Origin: Candidatus Thorarchaeota archaeon
GTDB lineage: Archaea > Asgardarchaeota > Thorarchaeia > Thorarchaeales > Thorarchaeaceae
DNA length: 53,155 nucleotides
NCBI GenBank assembly: GCA_029858305.1
Contig: JAOUFI010000010.1
Coordinates: 1 to 53,155, forward strand
Reading direction: 5' to 3'
The translations under genes and the position numbers were made by a program. The notes under the pieces are model-generated. The model had not been told where the DNA came from and ran no database searches. It saw only the letters and a list, made by a program, of their open reading frames with translations. This document shows, one piece after another, positions 48,542 through 53,155 of the stretch (within the stretch, counting starts at the first letter, position 1; every line of letters starts with the position of its first letter).

Positions 48542-49196
48542 GGTCCTCAGCTCCTATAGAATCATCATCGTTTCTCAAAGGTTCTCGTTCATCATCATCA
48601 GTGGGTATTGGTACGCGTCTTCGTGATGGACGTTCTACCTCGATTTCCTCAGGAACTGCAGTAATCCTTGTTGCTGCGTCAGATGCAGCAATTCGAGCTG
48701 GATGAGACTGGTCGTTCAAAGCAGATTTTGTAGTGTAAGTGATATGCTCTTCTTCAGAAGTGGTAATCAATCGTGCAGGTGTGGTTACGCGGCTATTGTT
48801 CAAACCAATGTGACCATGTATCACAAGTTGTCGAGCGTGATGCATGGATGCAGCAAGACCCTTTCGGAAAACAATCGTCTGTAATCTGCGCTCAAGTAGG
48901 TTTTCTAAGGTCAGGTCCAAAACGCTGTCAAGAGTCGGCTCTCCTGAGAGAATGCCAATTCTACTTAACTTGTCGACAAGCTCTTTCTCCAGATGAGCTC
49001 TTTCGGAGGGGGGTAGAGCCAATAATGTTCTTGCCTGTCTGCGATAATTGGACAGTTCTGTTCTATGCATCCATATCTCTTTTTTATTCCGTAGACCAAA
49101 GGTGCCGACCAATTGAAGTTCCTGTTCAAATCTGTCTGTATCGAATGGACGTTTCGGTGTTACGTACTTTTTCTTCTGGCTGCGTGGATCTCCCAT
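48534..49196 (-). CDS. rps4: ribosomal protein uS4 with acidic tail
   Basis: 220 residues. Core about 1-165 with the S4 RNA-binding domain ([25 protein letters not shown]). Residues after about 170 add a charged tail ([16 protein letters not shown]), again an acidic extension like that on S3. Confidence 0.95.
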   Translation of the reverse strand: MGDPRSQKKKYVTPKRPFDTDRFEQELQLVGTFGLRNKKEIWMHRTELSNYRRQARTLLALPPSERAHLEKELVDKLSRIGILSGEPTLDSVLDLTLENLLERRLQTIVFRKGLAASMHHARQLVIHGHIGLNNSRVTTPARLITTSEEEHITYTTKSALNDQSHPARIAASDAATRITAVPEEIEVERPSRRRVPIPTDDDEREPLRNDDDSIGAEDLE

Positions 49197-49209
49197 ATTT
49201 CATTCCTCT

Positions 49210-49659
49210 TTATTCTTTCTTCCTCGACACACCAACAGCCACGCCACCACGTCCAGTTGTTCTTGTGTGTTGACCTCTTACCTTAAGACCAAGCGAATGC
49301 CTTGATCCTCGCCACGACTTGATTCTGCGTAACCTGTCAATATCATTTCTATTAGCAAAGTCAAGATCCGAACCAGTCAAATGAAGCATTCTGCCGCTCA
49401 TTCTATCTCTAGGGCGGTTTACAAACCAATCAGGGAATCCTACGGCCACTGGATTCTCGAGAATGGACTCGATTTCTTCAATATTCTTATCGGTCATGAA
49501 TCCGAGCCTATCATTGGGATTCATTCCGAGATGTGCAAGAATAGTCTTAGACATTCTAAGACCAACACCTCTAATATGGGTAAGTCCCTGGATTAGGCTC
49601 TCTTGGCCATCTATATCGGAACCTCCGATACGAACAATATGCTTGTAATCTTCAGACAC
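49210..49659 (-). CDS. rps13: ribosomal protein uS13
   Basis: 149 residues. V-R-I-G-G-S-D-I-D-G, T-H-I-R-G-V-G-L-R-M-S, R-R-I-K-S-W-R-G-S-R-H-S-L-G-L-K-V-R-G-Q-H-T-R-T-T-G-style C-terminus. Leads the S13-S4-S11 operon. The divergent gap to the next gene (about 120 bases) holds A+T-rich TATA candidates. Confidence 0.95.
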   Translation of the reverse strand: MSEDYKHIVRIGGSDIDGQESLIQGLTHIRGVGLRMSKTILAHLGMNPNDRLGFMTDKNIEEIESILENPVAVGFPDWFVNRPRDRMSGRMLHLTGSDLDFANRNDIDRLRRIKSWRGSRHSLGLKVRGQHTRTTGRGGVAVGVSRKKE

Positions 49660-49778
49660 GGTCTATAACCTCATTCTGACTGGCTTTGGCTAGTTCGCCT
49701 CTTTTGGATTCCTTATAACCATTACCATAGAGAACTGATTTTTAAAGGTCTTTTTAGCCCTCAGCAAGTGTTCATTCT

Positions 49779-50162
49779 ATGGGGAAATATTTGTCAACTG
49801 AACCATCCCTAACGCCTAGTAGCATATCGAGTATTCCATCTCACCTAAAAATGACTCTTCTTGAGATTCTTAGTAGATATGAGGGAAAGGGAAGAAAGGG
49901 CATACTCATTTCAAGTAACAGTTTAGCGAACAAGTTCATACATCTACAATGGAACATTAGACCAACGCAGAGAAGGCAATATCGAAATCTGTTCCTCGCT
50001 GTGAGAGAGGAGTGTCGTAGTATCTTTCAGTATTATATCAATAATAGAGAGGTCATTTACCAAGAACATGGAACAGACTATAAATTCAGAGTTTACAAGT
50101 TTGATGAGGTGCGTGGCAATCTGATTCTAGGCTTTGTCTACATTGATCCCAATTCACTATGA
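49779..50162 (+). CDS. hypothetical protein
   Basis: 127 residues, basic in the middle (N-I-R-P-T-Q-R-R-Q-Y-R-N-L-F) and with a beta-rich C-terminal part (Y-K-F-R-V-Y-K-F-D-E-V-R-G-N-L-I-L-G-F-V). No membrane segment. Not recognised. Ribosome-binding site is weak. Isolated between S13 and the surface protein. Confidence 0.55.
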   Translation: MGKYLSTEPSLTPSSISSIPSHLKMTLLEILSRYEGKGRKGILISSNSLANKFIHLQWNIRPTQRRQYRNLFLAVREECRSIFQYYINNREVIYQEHGTDYKFRVYKFDEVRGNLILGFVYIDPNSL

Positions 50163-50266
50163 GATGCAGTCCGCAAGGTTTGAAACACCGTGTCCTGCTT
50201 TATCTCGGTATACTTATTTGAGCATGAAAGATTAACAGCATATCTTTAGAAGGGTGGTGTTCCAGC

Positions 50267-51835
50267 ATGATAGTCATTCAAAGGCAGAGGGGCAGAGAAC
50301 ATTACAGCATCGGATGGCTTGCTCTTTTCCTAGTGCTTTTAGTGTCGGTTAGTTCCTTAGGGGTGTCTGAGGTTTCATTTGACACAAGGAGTTTGACAAA
50401 GACAATCACAAATAGCACTGTCACCACTACTTCGACCGATAATAGAATAGCTGTGGTCAAGCCTATTTTTACTGCGACGGCCTACTCAAATGCATTCTAT
50501 ACATTTTACTCCAGATACAGCTGGCTACCTGTGGGAGAATACATTACAACAGACCTAAATCTTTTCAACAGAACAGTGGTTGATGATTGGGGCTGGAGCA
50601 CGCAGCTTTGCTCGTGGTTTGAGAGTGATGCAGCTTACTCTCTTCATCTTGTCCTCGGAGAAACTGTGACGCTCATCAACGAAATCGATGTGGATCAAGG
50701 TGGGCTCTTTCATGATGGTGCGAGACTATATGATGTCGTAATACTTGGATTTACTGAATATGTCACAGAGAGGGAGTACCTCTATTACAAGCAATTCGTG
50801 GCGTCGGGAGGTACACTGATAATTATGGATGCCTGCACTTTTCTAGCTGAGGTTACATATTCTAATGGCTATCTAAGCCTGACCAAGGGGCATGGGTGGG
50901 AATTTAACGGAACTCATGCCTGGAAATCCGTCTTCCATAGGTGGCCTGAGAACAACACGAATTGGGTTGGTAGTAATATCTGGAAGTATTGGATTGGTAA
51001 CCATTACAATTGTATCAAAGTCAACACAACAAATGCTCTCAGCGACTTTCTCAGAACTACATTAGGTGAGAACATTTACTCTAGCTACAGGGGCCATGAA
51101 GAAAATCTTCTGCAAAATCAAACAGAAACGGATATTATCGGTTACTGGAATTTCGTCAATCCTAGTGAATGCCCTGAATATCCGGTAGCGGCTTATATGC
51201 ACAGGTATAGAGATGGAGTGGTCATACATTCAGGGATAATGGCAAGCGATGTATTGGCATCTGATGAATTCCTCAGTGTGTTCCTTGCCGCCTCTATAAG
51301 ATTTGGTCTCACCGGAGAAGTCTGTCAATGGACATACCCTGAACCTCTAGTTTCGTCAGATGATTTTGTGAAATCTACAGTAGAAATATATGAAAAGTAC
51401 GGAGGGCGGGCTTCTGAAACACTTTCTGGTTTAGCCTATTGTGACGTTAATTTCAATATAACGACAAATGTTCTCCGGGACTGCTATCAATGCAACCTTG
51501 AATCAGTGACTGGAGAAATTGTCGAACAGGTGGATACAGACCATCAAGTACTGTATGATGCCATCTTACAGGCTCGGGCAGTGAACAACACTTGTTGGCG
51601 ATTAGACATAAACACATTTCTGATTACGAATGGAAACTGCAGACTAATGATTAACGCCACATGGGAGGGAGTACACAATTCGTATATCGCTATTGAAACC
51701 ATAGAAGTACTGTATTTCACTGTTCATAACAGTTGGTGGATATCGATACTGCCCTTGGCTGTGCCTTTAGGCTCTGTGATTTGTGCGGCCATCATCATTA
51801 TCGCATACAACAAAATCAATGGGACGAGGTCCTGA
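50267..51835 (+). CDS. large membrane-anchored surface protein
   Basis: 522 residues. A hydrophobic signal/anchor near 18-35 and a C-terminal transmembrane span near 497-517 followed by a short Lys/Arg end suggest a cell-surface protein held at the C-terminus. The exterior part has many N-x-S/T sites (N-S-T, N-N-T, N-G-T, N-Q-T, N-T-T) and paired cysteines. The region near 160-190 (Y-D-V-V-I-L-G-F-T-E-Y-V-T, then G-G-T-L-I-I-M-D-A-C) looks like a class-I glutamine-amidotransferase-like Rossmann segment of the kind found in surface ABC accessory proteins. Family not identified. SD GGTGGTG. Confidence 0.65.
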   Translation: MIVIQRQRGREHYSIGWLALFLVLLVSVSSLGVSEVSFDTRSLTKTITNSTVTTTSTDNRIAVVKPIFTATAYSNAFYTFYSRYSWLPVGEYITTDLNLFNRTVVDDWGWSTQLCSWFESDAAYSLHLVLGETVTLINEIDVDQGGLFHDGARLYDVVILGFTEYVTEREYLYYKQFVASGGTLIIMDACTFLAEVTYSNGYLSLTKGHGWEFNGTHAWKSVFHRWPENNTNWVGSNIWKYWIGNHYNCIKVNTTNALSDFLRTTLGENIYSSYRGHEENLLQNQTETDIIGYWNFVNPSECPEYPVAAYMHRYRDGVVIHSGIMASDVLASDEFLSVFLAASIRFGLTGEVCQWTYPEPLVSSDDFVKSTVEIYEKYGGRASETLSGLAYCDVNFNITTNVLRDCYQCNLESVTGEIVEQVDTDHQVLYDAILQARAVNNTCWRLDINTFLITNGNCRLMINATWEGVHNSYIAIETIEVLYFTVHNSWWISILPLAVPLGSVICAAIIIIAYNKINGTRS

Positions 51836-51954
51836 AGGTCTTTCGTTTCAAACAAGCTTCGTACGTGTGATGAGAGGCGGTGAAAATTTCTCGCTAATTA
51901 GAGAAAATGTCTAAGAGAAAAGATGAAAAGGGATATCAAAAACACGACTAGTAA
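51836..51954 (+). promoter_or_regulatory. spacer before tRNA-Ser
   Basis: A weak hairpin, TTTCTC / GAGAAA around 51888-51908, may end the surface-protein transcript. GGGATATCAAAAAC at 51930-51943 is the only plausible tRNA promoter element I see. Confidence 0.25.
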
Positions 51955-51994
51955 GCCTGGGTAGCCAAGCCTGGTTTACGGCGACAGCCTGGAA

Positions 51995-52026
51995 TCGACG
52001 GTTGTCTTACCGGCCTTCGGATAGAC
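51995..52026 (+). other. tRNA-Ser intron 1 (position 37/38)
   Basis: 32 nt between A37 and A38. Bulge A-A-T at the 5' site and A-C-A at the 3' site; central helix C-T-G / T-A-G (one wobble), weaker than the canonical 4 bp; inner helix CGA-GG / CC-TCG with one mismatch. Excision restores a 7-base anticodon loop and 5-bp stem. Confidence 0.8.
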
Positions 52027-52050
52027 AGCTGTTCTCCTCCGGGAGGCATG

Positions 52051-52080
52051 AGAGTTACTCACTTTGAGTGACTTTGCCTG
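52051..52080 (+). other. tRNA-Ser candidate intron 2 (T-arm)
   Basis: A textbook bulge-helix-bulge can be drawn: 4-bp central helix AGGC (52044-52047) with GCCT (52076-52079), 3-base bulges ATG (52048-52050) and GAG (52080-52082), and an 11-bp inner hairpin 52051-52061 / 52065-52075. Because TGAG is repeated at both ends (52049-52052 and 52079-52082), the exact cut cannot be read; any 30-nt removal gives the same RNA. If unspliced, the T stem has at least two mismatches and the variable region is about 50 nt. Confidence 0.6.
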
Positions 52081-52200
52081 AGTTCAAATCCCATCCCAGG
52101 CGCCACTTCCTTTTCAGTTCTCGCCAGATAGTTTTGATGGGTACTGCACTAATCGTAGATATAATAACACCTGCAGAGGTTGATATACTGCCAACGGTGT

Positions 52201-53155
52201 CTATTTGTTCAGTGAATCAGCTAATCCAGTGTACGATACCTCGCCCACGTAGCTAATACTCATCATCTCTCGAACACGGTCCGGATCACGAGTGTGACCC
52301 AGGACCCATGCTAATTTCACAAGAGCGGCTTCTGAAGTCATATCAAAGGCACTCATTGCTCCAACATTCATTGCAGCACGGCCTACCTCGTAGATTGACA
52401 AGTCAGCTTGTCCAAAAGCACACTGCGAACTGATAACTACAAAGCAGCCTTGGTCAATCGCTTGAAGAATTCCTCCAGTGAGGGCATTCTCATCAGTGGG
52501 GATATTTCCAGATCCAAATCCTTCGACTACAATTCCATGATATCCCATATCCATGATTCTCGTTAGAGTCTGTGGAGGAATTCCTGGAAAAACTTTCAAC
52601 AAGAACACTCGGTCATCAAGGCGTGTATCGAACCTGGGAATAAGATTCATGTTTCGTTTCTTACGTCCATCATAAAGTACGATTTCTCGAGCTAAAATCC
52701 CAACGGGAGATGGGTCCACAGAGTCAAATGCGTCGTAGGAATTGACACGTACTTTCTTGGTTCGCGTGGCGCGATGAATCTCACCATTGAACACGATAAC
52801 GGTTTCACCCAGATCACCAAAGGCCGCAACCCTCATTGCATCCAACAAATTCCGTGGTCCATCACTCCAGGGTATACTCGCAGGTATCTGGGCCCCAGTA
52901 AAGACTATTGGTTTCCCAAAATCCTGAACCATGAAACTGATAGCTGCTGAAGAATATGTCATCGTATCTGTACCATGAGAAACAACAATCCCTCTTAGGT
53001 CATTTATTTCCTCACTGACTTGTTTAATGGCACCAGCAAGAGTCTGCCAGTGGTGCGGCTGAGCATTTGCAGAATCTAGTTGGTACAACTCTCTTTTGAC
53101 TACCTCAATATTACCCATTTCCTTGGGGAGCCTGTTTAGGAGCTCATCCACAGAG
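52201..53155 (-). CDS. L-asparaginase (type I / GatD-related), 5' end beyond the window
   Basis: 318 codons are visible; the frame is open at the right edge, so the N-terminal T-G-G-T-I motif lies outside. Seen: V-V-S-H-G-T-D-T-M-T-Y (second active-site Thr/Asp), P-I-V-F-T-G-A-Q-I-P, S-D-G-P-R-N-L-L-D-A and the C-terminal Y-E-V-G-R-A-A-M-N-V-G-A then D-M-T-S-E-A-A-L-V-K-L, all typical of asparaginases (Asn to Asp and ammonia). GatD of the archaeal Gln-tRNA amidotransferase shares this domain; the missing N-terminus and neighbour would decide. Confidence 0.85.
   Translation of the reverse strand, partial: SVDELLNRLPKEMGNIEVVKRELYQLDSANAQPHHWQTLAGAIKQVSEEINDLRGIVVSHGTDTMTYSSAAISFMVQDFGKPIVFTGAQIPASIPWSDGPRNLLDAMRVAAFGDLGETVIVFNGEIHRATRTKKVRVNSYDAFDSVDPSPVGILAREIVLYDGRKKRNMNLIPRFDTRLDDRVFLLKVFPGIPPQTLTRIMDMGYHGIVVEGFGSGNIPTDENALTGGILQAIDQGCFVVISSQCAFGQADLSIYEVGRAAMNVGAMSAFDMTSEAALVKLAWVLGHTRDPDRVREMMSISYVGEVSYTGLADSLNK

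Larger units (their letters stand above)
51955..52105 (+). tRNA. tRNA-Ser(GGA) with anticodon-loop intron and probable second intron
   Basis: Acceptor GCCTGGG (51955-51961) pairs with CCCAGGC (52095-52101); discriminator G (52102) is serine-like; CCA is encoded. D arm GCC/GGC at 51964-51982. Anticodon stem ACAGC (51984-51988) and GCTGT (52028-52032); loop starts C-T-G-G-A-A with anticodon GGA at 51991-51993. Intron 1 (51995-52026, 32 nt) is at the canonical 37/38 site; both cut sites fit between bases 2 and 3 of 3-base bulges. Long variable arm 52034-52046. Then a 30-nt excess, 52051-52080, is a second candidate intron. Removing both gives a T arm ATGAG-TTCAAAT-CCCAT with one A-C mismatch. 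Confidence 0.88.

Overview
The window is archaeal. It holds archaeal/eukaryotic-type ribosomal proteins (S4e, L32e, L19e, L34e, L14e), TFB, Rpo12, the tRNA-splicing endonuclease EndA, a type 2 methionine aminopeptidase, GGGP synthase (archaeal ether lipids), TiaS, the RNase P protein p29 and an archaeal-type RNase P RNA. A Roadblock/LC7 protein, an EMC3-like (DUF106) protein, a Get3-type ATPase and the heavily extended ribosomal proteins fit an Asgard archaeon, perhaps Thorarchaeia-like. That placement is inference; no rRNA gene is present to settle it.

Layout. 1-6.5 kb: the first 20 codons of a SelB-like translation GTPase (minus strand, cut by the window edge), a pilin-like exported protein, a NapH-like polyferredoxin, a ModE-like regulator, an AIR-synthase-like protein and a minus-strand run of small Cys-rich, zinc-ribbon/coiled-coil and unknown genes ending at endA and a PhoU-like gene. 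6.6-15.1 kb: UppP, Get3 with a tiny membrane protein translationally coupled to it, Rpo12, a B12/radical SAM enzyme, aIF1 (SUI1), TFB, MetAP, Roadblock and GGGP synthase. 15.4-23.3 kb: a redox block with an HdrA-MvhD fusion, HdrC, HdrB and a second HdrA, followed by MobA and the hydrogenase maturation factor HypD. 23.3-27.1 kb: small genes of mostly unknown role and a ferredoxin. 27.3-38.8 kb: a long ribosomal operon running from L22 to SecY, with an Hsp20 gene inserted between L30 and L15. 38.8-39.7 kb: an 890-bp insertion at the 3' end of secY, bounded by two copies of the last secY codons. 39.8-48.1 kb: an AstE-like hydrolase, a squalene-cyclase-like toroid protein, adkA, EMC3-like, L34e, cmk, L14e, truB/cbf5, the RNase P RNA, tsr3, a Cys-rich protein and tiaS. 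48.1-49.7 kb: S13-S4-S11 on the minus strand. The window ends with an unknown gene, a large surface protein, an intron-bearing tRNA-Ser(GGA) and a partial asparaginase.

How the parts connect. The translation machinery dominates. EndA (5.3 kb) is the enzyme expected to remove the introns of tRNA-Ser(GGA) at 52 kb. The RNase P p29 protein (29 kb) and the RNase P RNA (45.5 kb) are both here. TruB/Cbf5, Tsr3 and TiaS are RNA-modification enzymes grouped around the RNase P RNA. SecY, the EMC3-like protein and Get3 are membrane-protein insertion factors. HdrABC with fused MvhD, plus HypD and MobA, point to flavin-based electron bifurcation linked to a hydrogenase or to a molybdenum/tungsten enzyme encoded elsewhere.

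The most unusual observation is the secY insertion. A 26-bp perfect direct repeat lies inside the terminal secY codons. The second copy still encodes the same last 17 residues through synonymous codons and keeps its own stop and its own terminator. This is the footprint expected of an element that integrates into, and restores, the 3' end of secY.
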